Positions 37,453-49,124 of a stretch of 64,000 nucleotides of DNA are shown here, piece by piece; the stretch's first letter is position 1; every line of letters begins with the position of its first letter. Origin of the DNA: Cymbidium sinense (Eukaryota > Streptophyta > Magnoliopsida > Asparagales > Orchidaceae); assembly GCA_021442155.1 (NCBI GenBank), contig CM038220.1, positions 83,072,051 to 83,136,050 of the forward strand, given 5' to 3'. Below the pieces are notes generated by a model. That model made no database searches and was not told the origin of the DNA. It saw nothing but the letters and a program-made list of their open reading frames with translations. The position numbers and the translations under genes are program-made.

Positions 37453-38000
37453 ATCAAGACCCATAGTTTATACGACAAGGCTCCAGTTTTCCATTGAAAG
37501 AGGTGTTAACTGACCCCGTCGGACCGACCGGGTTTGGAGGCGATCAAGACCCGTAGTTCATAGGGGGCTCAGTTTTCCTTAAGGTATCAAGACCTCGTGT
37601 CACGGAGTTTGGAGGCGATCAAGACCCGGTTCATCGACAAGACTCAATTTTCCCTTGAAAGAGGTGTCAAGCCCGACCTCGTCGGACCGGCCGGGATCGA
37701 AGCGTCAGCGATAATGCGACGGATGATAGCGGTGATGATGATAGCGACCAGCGTCAGGTAGTTAGCGAGATGACCAGCGATGATAATTGGTGGACCGGAG
37801 ATGGTTGCGAAATGGACGAGGTATATGATGGCTGTGATGGTGGCGGTGGTTAGTAGCCGAAGGTGGTGGCAATAACAGCGATATGGTAGTCGATAATGGC
37901 GACTAGCATCTATGGTGGATGGCAATGCTCGGCGATGGTGGCCGGTGATAGTGGCCGGCCAGCGAAACGGTAGTGATTTTGACCTATCCGGAGTTATTTA
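37453..38000. repeat. GC-rich patch with ~85-bp subrepeats
   Basis: Three imperfect units start with 'gatcaagaccc(a/g)tagtt', continue 'cagttttcc(a/c)ttgaaag' and end 'ccgtcggaccgaccggg' (about 37,461, 37,547 and 37,616). A run of GAT/GGC-rich sequence (37,700-38,000) follows, with 'gatgatagcg', 'gtggccgg' and related words. The GC content is much higher than anywhere else in the window. Gypsy LTRs and leader regions often carry such subrepeats. The long open frame on the minus strand is a product of the composition. Confidence 0.55.
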
Positions 38001-38560
38001 GAGTGTGACTTCGATGGCGTTAACACATGAAAGAGGTTGAATTGAATCGAGGATTTTGACCTATCAAGGTTGTTTGTCAAAGTGTGACTCGATGGCGTTA
38101 ACTATGAAAGAGGTTGAATTGATATTCCAGGTTGTTTCTGTCGCAGTGTTGTTACATGACGTTAACCCGCATGGAAGAGATCGGGATGTCCACCAAGGAC
38201 CTTTTGACTATCCTAGGTATCACCAAAGTGTTACTTGACTTCTTACTCAGATGGAAGAGGTCCGATCAAGTCCCCTTGGGATTGATCATGCGATTGAGAT
38301 ACAACGTGAGTTGTATATTTCAAGTGGGAGGATTAAATGAAGAAGAAACAAGCTTGTAAGAAAAGCCATAAACTCATTACTTTGATAATGTTGGTGATAC
38401 AATATTGTCACAAGATAACTTAACAAAAGGGACGAGATACATTTTAGAGAAAGTTAACAAAAGACAAGAGGTGGAGAGGAAAAGATAAATGGGATAAATT
38501 AAAGACTATAATATTTATACACCAAGGATTACATATAACACTTTTAGAGACCCTCCATGT
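38001..38560. repeat. Subrepeat region related to 46.0-46.3 kb
   Basis: A module with 'agtgtgact(t)cgatggcgttaac', 'atgaaagaggttgaattga' and 'gaccttttgac' is repeated with variation at 37,980-38,300. Diverged versions of the same module ('caccaaga(c/a)cctttt', 'ttgaccttcttgtttt') occur at 46,020-46,310. It probably belongs to the untranslated or LTR part of a Tat-like gypsy element. The 38,340-38,560 end is AT-richer and unrecognised. Confidence 0.4.
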
Positions 38561-38589
38561 TCCAAGTTCTAGGATGATTTTTCCTCCGA

Positions 38590-40751
38590 TCTTTAGTTAT
38601 AGCTTGACGGTTGGTCATCGATAATGAAGTGGGGAGCAGTGTCTTTACAAAAACCCTCGAGGTACTTCTTTATCTTGAAGATTAAAATTCGATGTTGAAG
38701 GTCACCAAGGGTGGTTGAGCTTGTTTGAGGTAACATGATTGTGCTATTTGTTGATTTCACAGACCACTCCAACCCCAATGGGAGTTTGAAATTTTATCTT
38801 AAGATGAGGTACAAGTGACAAAGACCAAGATTGATTGAGGGGTCTTCCAAATATAGTATGCTGAAATTTGACTTGACCACTATGAATTGAACTGAGTGAG
38901 TGACTTGTTGAAAATTCTCGAGAACAACGAGAAGGGTGATTGTCCCTCCACTGCATAGAATTATCAAACCCATATAATGTTCCTACAGCGGGTTGAAGTT
39001 TTTCCTTAACCAAACCCATGCTAAGAAAGGTGGAGTAAAATAAAATATCAACGGAACTCCCATTATCAATCAAAATTCTCTTAACAATAACAGGGGTCAC
39101 CAATCGATGCGATAAGAGGATCTTGATGTGGAACTTGGAATCCTTCCAAGTCTGAGTTATTAAAAGTGATGGGATGATTAATATAAGATTTTTTTAACTC
39201 CAGCTCTTCAAAGGTGGCGATGAAGACTTGATTAGATAGTAATGGCCCACTTGTAATCGTTTCAATTTCTCCAACTATTTGGCGACTATTATGTTGTTTC
39301 TGTGATGATTTTGATGGTTTCCCCCCAGTTGGAGTTATGTTTTCTTGAGCTGGTTGGTTTTGCACAAATTCACGTAGATATCCCTGTTGAATGAGCTTCT
39401 CAATTTCTTCTTTAAGTTGTTTACACGCCTCAGTAGTATGTCCATGACTTCGATGGAAGTGATAATATTGCTCCTGATTTCTTGAATTTGGTTTTAGTGG
39501 ATGTGGCCACTTGATGGTCTCTTCATCTCAAATAGCCAACAAGACGTTAACACGAGATGTGTTCAGCGGCGTGTATTCTAGTCGTGGTTCACGTCGTTGA
39601 TGCGAGGGCCGTGGAGGGAGATCATGATTGCCTTTTTGCTTCTTCTGATGGGATTGTTGATATGTGTGTTTCCTAGAGCACTCTTACATTTTTCTGTGGA
39701 TTGTTCAAATTGTTTTCGATGGGCATTAATAGCCTCATCAGCAGAAATCTGTGCTTCCACACGGTGAACCAAGTCGGCATATGAGCGGACCGTATCTCAC
39801 ATTAGTGATGAGTAGAAAGGCTGACTGAGCCCCCAAGGAAAACTCCTCTTAGTAATCTGTCTACCTGTATTTGAAGCTTCGAGGAGAATCTCTAGAAGTA
39901 TTCTTTAAGTGATTCACTCTCATTTTGACGAATGCCGAGATGGAATCTTTAATGATCCTCCATTTGCAATGAACTTCTACAAAATCTTGGCAAGTTCGTC
40001 AAAGGTATGGATAGATTCCCTTGGGAGGGAGTAGAACCAAGTGCGAGCTTGCCCCTTGAGGTTAACTGGAAAGACCTGACAAAGTAGTGTGTCAGGAGCT
40101 CTTTGAATATGCATGATGGTCCTGTAATGGTCGATATGTTCATATGGGTCAGTTGCCCTATCATAGGAATCAATGCTCGTAATCTTGAAACCTACGGGAA
40201 TAGGATGTTGAAGAATTGCGTTAACTAAAGGTGATGACTCCTCATAGCCATGGTGAGGGGGAGCATGATTTCTATCTTCAAGGTAAAATTCATCTTGCAT
40301 TAAGCATCGTAATTCTGCACGTATAACATGATGAGTGGAGTCAACAGGACGAGAACGTGCCACGCTATCCGCAATAATTGGCAGATTAGCAGTCAGTTGA
40401 GCTGCACGTGATGGATGAGTAGAACTGGCGGTCAAGGAGATGCATCACCCGGAAGCGAGGAACTTGTCGGGAGATTAGCATTTTGACCTCCGCGGCTAAT
40501 GATCGATCTTGGGGGAGATGTGTTTGCCGCGTAGGTCGCTGTGTTCCTCGCAAAAGTCGGATCATCTCATTTTTAGACTCTTCCATTCGGCACACACGAT
40601 CTTCTAAAGAGATTCTTGTTGCGCCTTCACCGACAAGGTCACGCCTATCAGGGGGAAGTGAGGCAGAAGGTTGGCATCCTTGGTTCAAGAGTTGGTTTCG
40701 AGAGTGACGGGAGTTGGAGTGAGGCTCTTGTTACATGCGCCTATTGGCCAT
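38590..40751 (-). pseudogene. Tat/Retand-like Ty3/gypsy gag and protease
   Basis: The ATG at 40,749-40,751 is followed by a stop after six codons and then a long gag frame. The gag core (PFAM retrotransposon gag type) is at 39,977-40,330, with SYDRATDPYEHIDHYRT and LKGQARTWFYSLP. The nucleic-acid-binding stretch YYHFHRSHGHTTEACKQLK (39,405-39,465) has lost the first Cys of the usual zinc motif. The aspartic protease follows: VKRILIDNGSSVDILFY (about 39,030-39,085), then the conserved tail to about 38,744. A further segment matching the post-protease spacer runs to about 38,593. Frameshifts and stops are present at about 40,390, 39,975, 39,575 and 39,100. RT, RNase H and integrase are missing. 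It lies downstream of a PBS relic and LTR at 40.78-41.61 kb, so this is the 5' end of one element. Confidence 0.9.
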
Positions 40752-40782
40752 AACGCTGAAATTATGATTAAGGGGTTCTCTT

Positions 40783-40799
40783 CCCACGACTGCCAAACT
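40783..40799 (-). other. Eroded primer-binding site
   Basis: The minus strand reads TTTGGCAGTCGTGGGA just after the LTR end. Tat-lineage elements usually have 'TTTGGCGCC-GTC-TGTGGGA' here. The sequence fits that pattern with two small deletions. It lies between the LTR and the gag start codon, as expected. Confidence 0.5.
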
Positions 40800-40801
40800 C
40801 A

Positions 40802-41609
40802 TGCGTATAGAAAACCGCGTAGAGTGAAAGTTTACGCCTTAGCCTTGTGAAATCAAACACACACATGTATTTAAAGAGTGAACAAGAAAACTCAAGAATT
40901 TTTTATGGAAAATCTCAAAAGGGGGGAAAAAAACCACAGGCCTAGCCCAATAAAAAGCTTCCACTATATATTATTTTGGAGTACAAGTTTTCCCGATAAC
41001 GGATTTCATAATTGTATAGAAGTGACAATGGGAATCCCAAAATAAGACAACAATGACCATATATAATGCTCGTGTTGCAAATAGCTGATGGCAAATGATG
41101 GGAACAACAACGACGATAAAAGGTCATCATGATGGAGACAAGGATTGACGATATGACGCGGATCGGCGCGGTGGTTGATGACCGCCGAGTGGTGGCATCA
41201 GGTTTGGAGGATCTTCAAGCTTTAGAGCTCTCTCCTCTTGCTTTGCCCCTCATATGAGGAATGAGACTATTTATAGATTGGAGGAGTGACATCTCTATAA
41301 ATACATGCAAAATCAAACCACTCCTCTCATCGACGGCTCATGATGATTCCCTAATCATATGATGATTTTGTGTATTTGAATGCTCAAATGATTGAGGAAT
41401 TATGGGATCTTGGGCTTGTTAGATCCGGCTCGTCAAGACGCCCGATTTGACTATAAACACTCCATGTTTGAGAGCTATTTAAGAATTTAACTGATGTCCC
41501 AAAGTTTTCAATGATATTTTAAGTGCTTGATCTCGACCAGTTTCAATTTCTGATCAGCTTGCTTTTAGCATCAAGATTCAAGCTTCGACTAGTAGTATTT
41601 TAAGTGTCA
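40802..41609 (-). repeat. Tat-like gypsy 5' LTR (copy 1)
   Basis: On the minus strand it begins TGACACTTAAAATACT and ends CTATACGCA, giving the canonical TG...CA and 808 bp. A TATA box (CTATAAATAG) is at about 41,267-41,277 and a second TATAAATA at 41,295-41,302 reads on the plus strand. Copy 2 (44,311-44,983) and a diverged copy 3 (46,900-47,480) lie in the same orientation. The LTR start lies only 20 bp beyond the stop codon of the terpene synthase pseudogene. Confidence 0.8.
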
Positions 41610-41935
41610 TATCAATGTTATTGGTTGATTAAACTACTGGATCTAGGCTATGATCCCTCTCCTTAAAATTAATTGAAATGCTATCGAGCAATGACATTAT
41701 GGAAACCTTAATGTGATTTCGGAGAACTAAATCCATCTCATGCGGTACATGAAGCTTTCTTGCAAGATTTATACAAGCATCAATGAATCGAGGGAATTGT
41801 GGATTAAGTAGTATATTCCTTGTTCATTTCCTTCCATGCATCGCTATTAATATTGATATGTAATATTCTTCCTCAAGCTCTCATTCATAGCATTGAACGA
41901 TGTTGTTGCATCATAATATTTAATTGCATGATATA

Positions 41936-42212
<277 letters not shown>

Positions 42213-42494
42213 AAATTTGCTATGCATGCTAACCGATGATGTTGCTAAATCATAAGAGGAAAAGATTAAGGATGGTAATCAATGATATTTGGAAACTCTA
42301 GTAGCAAATCCTCCGTTATGTTGCATTTTAGCAAGATATAAGCATGAACAAGTATGACATGGCTCTAAGATGGTAGCATTTGACAAGTACTCTTTTAGTG
42401 TTGGAATGTATCTATGCTTATGCCACTTTGCTTCAACCAGAATGCCTTGAATAAATCGCCCACTAATTTGAACGATAATTTTATCGATTCTATA

Positions 42495-42840
42495 TGTAGG
42501 GGCTGTTCTATTTAATGCAATGTAAAAGAATGCGTGTAAAGGAATTCGTGTAAAAGGATTATTTTATAGTTATTTGTTGAGATCTTGCAAATTCATGACT
42601 TGCTTTTTGTTGGTTGACAAACAATCAAAATAAACCGGGTTTGAATAGCGGTCGCAATGGCGGTGGTGCATGACTGGCGACCGGGCGTATGGCATAATCG
42701 GGCTGAAAGAGGCCGCCGATCACTTTACATCACGTATTTGGAATTACCCAAATCTACAATTCAAATACACGAAACTAGCCTTTCTAGTGTATTTGAAATG
42801 CATTACAGAATTTTCTTTTATTTGCAACCAAACACTTGAA
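42495..42840. mobile_element. Possible hAT-like MITE in terpene synthase intron 5
   Basis: The left edge ('gggctgttctatttaatgc') and the inverse of the right edge ('gtgtttggttgcaaataaa') are weakly complementary. The interior contains an unusual GC-rich core ('ggcgaccgggcgtatggc'). The 'GGGGCTGTT(T)GGTT' style of edge is common among plant MITEs. No target-site duplication is certain. Confidence 0.3.
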
Positions 42841-42884
42841 ATATTCAAAACAATTTGGTGATTCAAATACGCAAAGAAAAAAAG

Positions 42885-42994
<110 letters not shown>

Positions 42995-44245
42995 GAAAAT
43001 GTGCAAGAACTTAGAAAAGATAAAATACCACTCTTTTAATACTAGGCATGACCTCCAATCTATCATTCAAAGAAAGTTGACTCGCACTATTAACTGTCAT
43101 TGAGGGTAGAAAACAAATCTTCATCTGACGTTTCACGATGTCATTTATGTCCCATCTAAATAATGCATAGAAATAAGAAAATATAATAAGCAAAATGTTA
43201 TAATGACCAAATTGATTTTAGAATGAAAAAAAAAAAGAAAGGTGAACAGAGTGATAAAGAAACAAACCGATCAATAATTTGGGTAAAGAGCTCAAGTTCT
43301 TCAAGAGAATCATAGATATCATAAACATCATCAATAGTTGCAACCAACATACCAACTTGAGTATGTTTTCTGCAAACCCATAATCGATCATGGACAATTC
43401 CAACAACATAAAAGAAGCATTCTATAAGCCTATTTCTTGAGAAGCATATAATTTTGTCATCTAATTTTGTCCACCATATTAATTTCAACAAAAACAAAGT
43501 GAATGATGGTTAATATTCTCATTAAAAATAGATTTTGAAAGACTTGCAATGAAAGTGCTTCATGATCTGTGTAGAATTATAGTATAAATGATCTCATAGC
43601 TACCACATTAGTAGGTCACACTGCCTCAAGGTGTGCTTGGCATATTTTAAATATTTTGGAGTTTTTATTTACAACTTATTTAAGACATACTTATATAATA
43701 CTTTAGAGTTACAATCATATCAAAAGATATGCATGAGAAGATGTATTTCATAAGTAAATATTAAATTTTAGATGCTAAATATATAAATATGTATAAAAAA
43801 GAATTATGGTAATATATAAATCTTAATAAAATAAATAATAAAACTACGTACCTTCCAACTTGTTTTAATTCTTGTTGATGAATGTTTTGGACCTCATTGA
43901 AATGGATTTTGAGATGAAGCAAAGCACGGTTCATGCCATCTTCAAGCTCATACATATCTATATACATCCGAGCTTCCATCCATGGCATCCTTCGATGTAG
44001 GGGAAGATCCAAAGCATGAGCCACAGCTCTTTCAATGGCACCTGATGAATTTACCTCCTTCTCGATTAGGTGCTTCTTTCAAATGATCTGCAGCATCCAT
44101 TTTTGCTCGTGAAAAGCCATATCAGAAAAATGGTATAAACTTAGTAGCCCAAATGTCTTAAGATCACTATCCATGAAATCATAAAAATCCCTGCATGATG
44201 ATGTACATATATAAGAATTTACCCCAATACTTCTATATAGATAAA

Positions 44246-44275
44246 TATGTATATATATATATATGTATATAGATA

Positions 44276-44308
<33 letters not shown>
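44246..44308. repeat. (TA)n microsatellite
   Basis: An interrupted TA run between terpene synthase exon 3 and LTR copy 2. The LTR homology stops at its edge. Confidence 0.95.
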
Positions 44309-44310
<2 letters not shown>

Positions 44311-44983
44311 CGAAGAAAACCAATGTAGAGTGAAAGTTTACTTTAGCCTTGTTGAAATCCAAAAAAATAATTAAAATAAAAATATTTTAACGGAACCTCA
44401 AAATAAAAACCATGCTTTTAAAAAAGCTCCACTATATTTTTTGAGTACAAATCTTGAAATGGATTAAAATAGAGGAGGAAAAAATATGTAGCAACAATCT
44501 TGTATAATTAGTATAATAACAATTAGATGAATAGATGGTGGTCAAAAAATGGGTGCAGCTAGGATCTTCTGCTTGAACTTCTTCTTCCTCCTTTCTTGGA
44601 CTCTTCCTCCTTCCTTGTTTAAATGATAAAGAAATCAGTCAAAACAGATGAGTTCCTCTTCTTCCGTTTTCTCTTCTTCTTCACTTCATTTGTTCTTCAG
44701 GCTCCCCCATATTAATGAATTCATTTATGATATATTCTTGTAAATTCATGTAAACAATTTATCTCTAACGGCTCGATGATTCACATTTGATGTATTTTCA
44801 TTTGGATGCTCAAATGAAGTCAAATGAGATCTGGGTTAGATCTGAGATAATTTGATATAAACACTCCATATTTAAGATTTTTGAGATTTAAGATGTAAAG
44901 ATTAGATATTTAAGTGATTGATTAGAAAAAAATCATATTTTACATCAAGATTTGTGCTTTGACTAGTATGGTATTTGAGAGCA
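44311..44983 (-). repeat. Tat-like gypsy LTR, copy 2
   Basis: Same family and orientation as 40,802-41,609. Shared landmarks are 'gtagagtgaaagttta' (44,325), 'ctccactatat' (44,427), 'gtatttt..tttg.atgctcaaatga' (44,790-44,816), 'ataaacactccat' (44,857) and 'catcaagatt..gctt.gactagta' (44,943-44,968). On the minus strand it begins TGCTCTCAAATACCATAC at 44,983. It is about 135 bp shorter than copy 1 through many small deletions. It lies upstream of terpene synthase exon 3 in the sense direction. Confidence 0.75.
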
Positions 44984-46019
44984 TATCTATTTTTATGAAA
45001 GCTTAATTATAAAATGAAATGAAAATAAATGATTTCAAATGAAGCATGGCCCATGAATCATAAGATTGAGAGAATAAATTATCATAAAATAAAAAATTAT
45101 TTAAAAGATGTATATAGAATTTTGAGGTTACATCTATTTATACTATAAGTTTTGGTGTTTCGCATGATGCATATAATGCACCTCTTGGTAGTTCGCAGAC
45201 AAACAAATCATTTATCTCACTGCTGCGCTTCAAACTCAAGTCAGCATCTCAGTGACAGAAATTCTCATGATTTTTGCTGACTGTATGAGAAAATGAAGTA
45301 GTAAATTGGCTTATAATATTGTATACATAAGTTGCTTTTTTAATAATAAAATACATAGAGAATTTTGCTGTGGATTTTACTTTGAGCCATTTAAATAGAG
45401 TTTGTGATTTTAGCCATTTTTTGAGAAATTTTACTGCTGTTATAACAATTTCATAAAAAATTCTTTTTTCTTTAAAATAAGATTTCTTGAAACTTCAAAT
45501 ATTTCATTGAAATATTGCAAATTTAGATATTAATAATTTTGAATCCTATTGTTTTAAAATGTTAATACATTAATGTAAATACAAATTTTATTTCTAAGTT
45601 ATATTAATATTATTAATTAAAATGGAAAAATACCAAGACTTGACCTTGGTTGTTTAATTTACATGACATTAATATAAAAAGTCCTCAAATTTTATTTCTG
45701 GTTATTTCATTTTGCTCATGACATTAATAAAAGAGATGCAATATAAATGATAAATCATAAATATATCAAGATTTGATGACTCATATTACATAGCATCATC
45801 CATAATCAGGATCAAATAAGTTGGCTGATTAAGAAGAAGAAAAAGCTCCAGTTTCAACGCCTTAACATAATCTCTTTTCATGTCAAAGAAGATAAGTTCA
45901 ATATCTATCACAATTACCTATCTCCTAATCTCTCACCAAATTTGATAGATTTTAATCGATTTCTCTCAAAAATCATTAATAAGATATTTGATTTCTCTTC
46001 AAAATGTTAGATTGTATAT
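44984..46019. other. AT-rich sequence, no gene recognised
   Basis: No terpene synthase exon 1 or 2 was found here, although this is where they would be expected. No domain was seen on either strand. The segment at 45,130-45,290 is less AT-rich but unassigned. Confidence 0.4.
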
Positions 46020-46310
46020 AATTTTGACTCCATTGTTTGTCTGACAACGCAATAAGACAAGTCACTAGACCTTTTGTTTCAACTCCATGACATTAAGCTT
46101 AAGAGATCAATCCACCAAGACGTTTGACCTTCTTGTTTTCTTTTACTATGTTAATAGGAAGAGGCCGGAAGTCACCAAGAACCTTTTACCTTGTTGTTTT
46201 TTCTCATGAAAATCAATTATGATCGCAATCTGATGTACCATCATCTTACTGCATGAAAGATCAAGACCATTGATGGTTACGGGAAAATGATCAATCAACA
46301 TATGTTAGCA
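46020..46310. repeat. Subrepeats related to 38.0-38.3 kb
   Basis: The phrase 'agtca(c/t)taga/caccaaga-ccttttg/ac-cttcttgttt' followed by 'atgacattaag' recurs three or four times with divergence. Comparable phrases occur at 38,000-38,300 and once more at about 46,500-46,560. Confidence 0.4.
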
Positions 46311-46899
46311 GTCTTTGTGAAATGATATAGTATTGATTCGAAGAAAAACATTTTATGGTGCTTCAAGTAATTATAGAAAGTGAGGAGATGTGAAGATATA
46401 AATGAAATTTAATTTGAAAATAAAAATATTAAAATAGACGATAATTTTGAATTTTGTAGTTATAATTAAATTGGTACAATTTTTTTTTTTATTTCTTGTT
46501 TCAATGATGACATTAAGATTAGATGAGAATATTTATTTTGACCTTCTTGTTTTTAGCTTTTGCTAGAATTAAGATCTATGAATATTTGAGCATATTTGTT
46601 ATATGTTTAGAAATGATGGAAATATTACATGTTTATTTGTTTCTTGTTAGTGATTATCATACGAACCTATGGAAGATCTAATAGACAGCTCCAGTTAACT
46701 ATGATGCCTTTTCATTGGTGTCACTTGCTTATTAGACAAGATTTATTATGAAAGGAACAAATTTGATGAATCTTCATTCTTCACAGTTAAAAAATTGAAT
46801 TCATCGATGGTGGTTTTGATCTTTAAAATGATACATACAAGATGAAATAATGGAATCAATTAAGGAAATGTACATGCTAAAAAAATTTATGGTAGATAA

Positions 46900-47480
46900 A
46901 GTTTTGTATTGAAATAAATAAATATTTAATTAAAGAAACAAGAGAATTTTTAGTGAAAAAAAGAAAAATTGAAAGAAAAGCTTATATGTATGTTAGTACA
47001 AAGTCTTATAATGACATTGAAGTATAAAGGAAAATGAGCTATGTAGCAACAATAAATTGTAATATTGTTGGTATTGATAATACAATATGAAAAATTTTAA
47101 ATGATAATATTATCTTAATGAGCTTCTTTTTTTTTGGATTTTTTCTTTTGTTAAATTGTTAGAAGAAATCAGATATTTAATTTGATTATAAATTTCTTCT
47201 TTTCTTATTTTCTTATTATTTGTTCTTTCATTTTAAAGAATCTATTTAATGAGGCATTGAATTCATGTAAAGAAATCTGATTGGATTTGATTTATCTTGA
47301 TAATTAAAAATATCAAAATGAAGTAATTATAGATCTTAGCTCTTAGATCCTCTAATTTGACTATATAAACATCCATATTTGAATGTTTTGAGATTTAATT
47401 AAAAGATTAATGATATTTCAATTGATTAGCAGAATAAAATCATATTGCTTACATCAAATTTCAATACAAATTTTGAGAAA
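46900..47480 (-). repeat. Diverged third copy of the Tat-like LTR
   Basis: Landmarks shared with copy 2 are 'atgtagcaacaat' (47,041), 'tttgactatataaacatccat' (47,356) and 'gattagcagaataaaatcatatt' (47,423) followed by 'acatcaa'. The same orientation is kept. The edges are unclear and the similarity is patchy. Confidence 0.5.
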
Positions 47481-47485
47481 TTATT

Positions 47486-47550
<65 letters not shown>

Positions 47551-47722
47551 CTCTTTATCGTTTCTAATCGGCAATAATTTTATCCTAAATATATGCTAAG
47601 ATGAAAAATACGTAAAGTCTACAAAAAAATAATAATAATAATAATAATAAATATGCCCTACAAAATGCAATTAAATTAAGTTTTCTCTCGAGGGCCATTT
47701 ATGGACTGTGACATAATTTTTT

Positions 47723-47792
<70 letters not shown>
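47486..47792. repeat. Three microsatellites: (TA)n, (AAT)n, (TA)n
   Basis: TA at 47,486-47,548, AAT at 47,628-47,650 and TA at 47,725-47,792, separated by short unique sequence. Confidence 0.95.
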
Positions 47793-47793
<1 letters not shown>

Positions 47794-48120
47794 CCTATAA
47801 TCAAAATAGATATGATTATATGTGATTCACGTATGTGGTTATGTGAAACATAAACATATATATTAAATTAAGATAGATTACAAATGAAAATATATTGCTT
47901 CCATACAATCAAAAATTATTTTTTTTGTTATATATAAACAAGATCAACGTTTTGTTACATTTCTATCAGTATCTTACAGTAACAAGTAATTTTTTTTATT
48001 CATTTTATGACTTTCGATGTAACTCTTATTGATTAATTAGTTGGAATTTTAAACCTTGATATTTGAAATCGAAATCTCAAGAAGAGAAGCAAATCTTGTC
48101 ACACTAATCACTGCTTCGCA

Positions 48121-48282
48121 TTAGATAACTCGCTTAAAGATTGGTAGATTTCCTCGAAGAGTGAGGCCAGTCCAAGCTATCAACCGCCTGATCAGCATGA
48201 GCTGTCTTTCAATGATATTGTCTTCATCTGCTGCCGCACTTTTTTGCATAAGTTCCTCGACTAAATGGCCGCTTACTTTCTC
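48121..48282 (-). other. Candidate terminal exon of an unidentified host gene
   Basis: A minus-strand open segment of 53 codons ends in TAA at 48,121-48,123. It is preceded by a good acceptor (pyrimidines then CTTTCAG, ending at 48,283). It starts EKVSGHLVEELMQKSAAADE and ends LTLRGNLPIFKRVI. Unlike nearly all other open frames here, it has balanced amino-acid composition, no repeats, and higher GC than its flanks. I do not recognise the family. A TATA-like CTATAAATA (minus strand) lies at about 48,460-48,469, and an ATG follows about 100 bp downstream of it near 48,363, but I could not join that ATG to this exon in frame. It could be a relic of a gene or of a retroelement. Confidence 0.4.
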
Positions 48283-48299
48283 CTGAAAGATTAATTTTA

Positions 48300-49124
48300 A
48301 GATGAATAGAAGATAAGAAAATGCAGAAGGACAGTTTTAAATGGTCTTCGGTGACGGACATGTATATGGAAGATATAACAAGAGATTAAATAAAAATATT
48401 TAAGATAAAGATGTAGTATAGAAAGAAAAAAGGGTTACAACAAAGAACAGACCTTGTGAGTATTTATAGGTCTGCAATGACCTATAATCCCACGATTGGT
48501 TGGTAGTTGTGATGAGCATTAATCATTTGGTTAGGGATTCATTCAAATGAAATATATGATAAATTAAAAATAAAATGAGCAAAAGAGAAAAGAGAGAAAA
48601 TTTGATATATTGAACAATTAAATAATTGTATATAAATAAAAGTTGGGAGAGAGCTATTTTCAATCAAGATTGCACACGAGCATTTGAATTTTGACGTTTC
48701 TTATCCTCTTATATTGGCCTGATGAATTTTGTTGAATGAATTCAAAAATGTCTAATCTCCTAGTAAGCTATAATTTCTTGATATTAATTGCTGATGAGCG
48801 ATCATTTGTTAAATTCAATTAATGAATAGCTTATGTAACAGAATGAAAAGTGGATTAGACACACAGAGATGCTTTATTTAAAAAATACATTAGCAAAATA
48901 AATTAGTTTCATTAATTTTCATACAATTAAACAACTTGAAATTCAAAATACATCAGATGTGAACACTTGTGTTTTAATTGTATCCAAAAAGCATCTCTAA
49001 ATTTAAGGAAGCAAGAGCAGATCATATAATGAATATTTAAAACACAATGAAAACTAGAAAATTTTTTTATATAGACTAGGAGAATAAATATTAATATTAC
49101 TATTAAAGCATGAATTATGACTTT
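48300..49124. other. AT-rich spacer
   Basis: Apart from the TATA-like site near 48,465, no gene or known repeat was recognised. Short minus-strand open frames at 48,927-49,193 are hydrophobic A/T-codon runs. Confidence 0.35.

Noticed and set aside
37644..37925. 93-codon minus-strand open frame rich in Ile, Thr and Ala
   Set aside because: Produced by the GAT/GGC-rich composition of the GC-rich patch; no domain.
44984..48120. Search for terpene synthase exons 1 and 2 (RRx8W and the second exon)
   Set aside because: Nothing matching was found by eye; the exon at 48,121-48,282 does not resemble terpene synthase.
48340..48480. TATA box and ATG upstream of the orphan exon as a complete small gene
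   Set aside because: The possible first exon could not be joined to the 48,282 acceptor in frame with a GT donor, so no gene model is offered.
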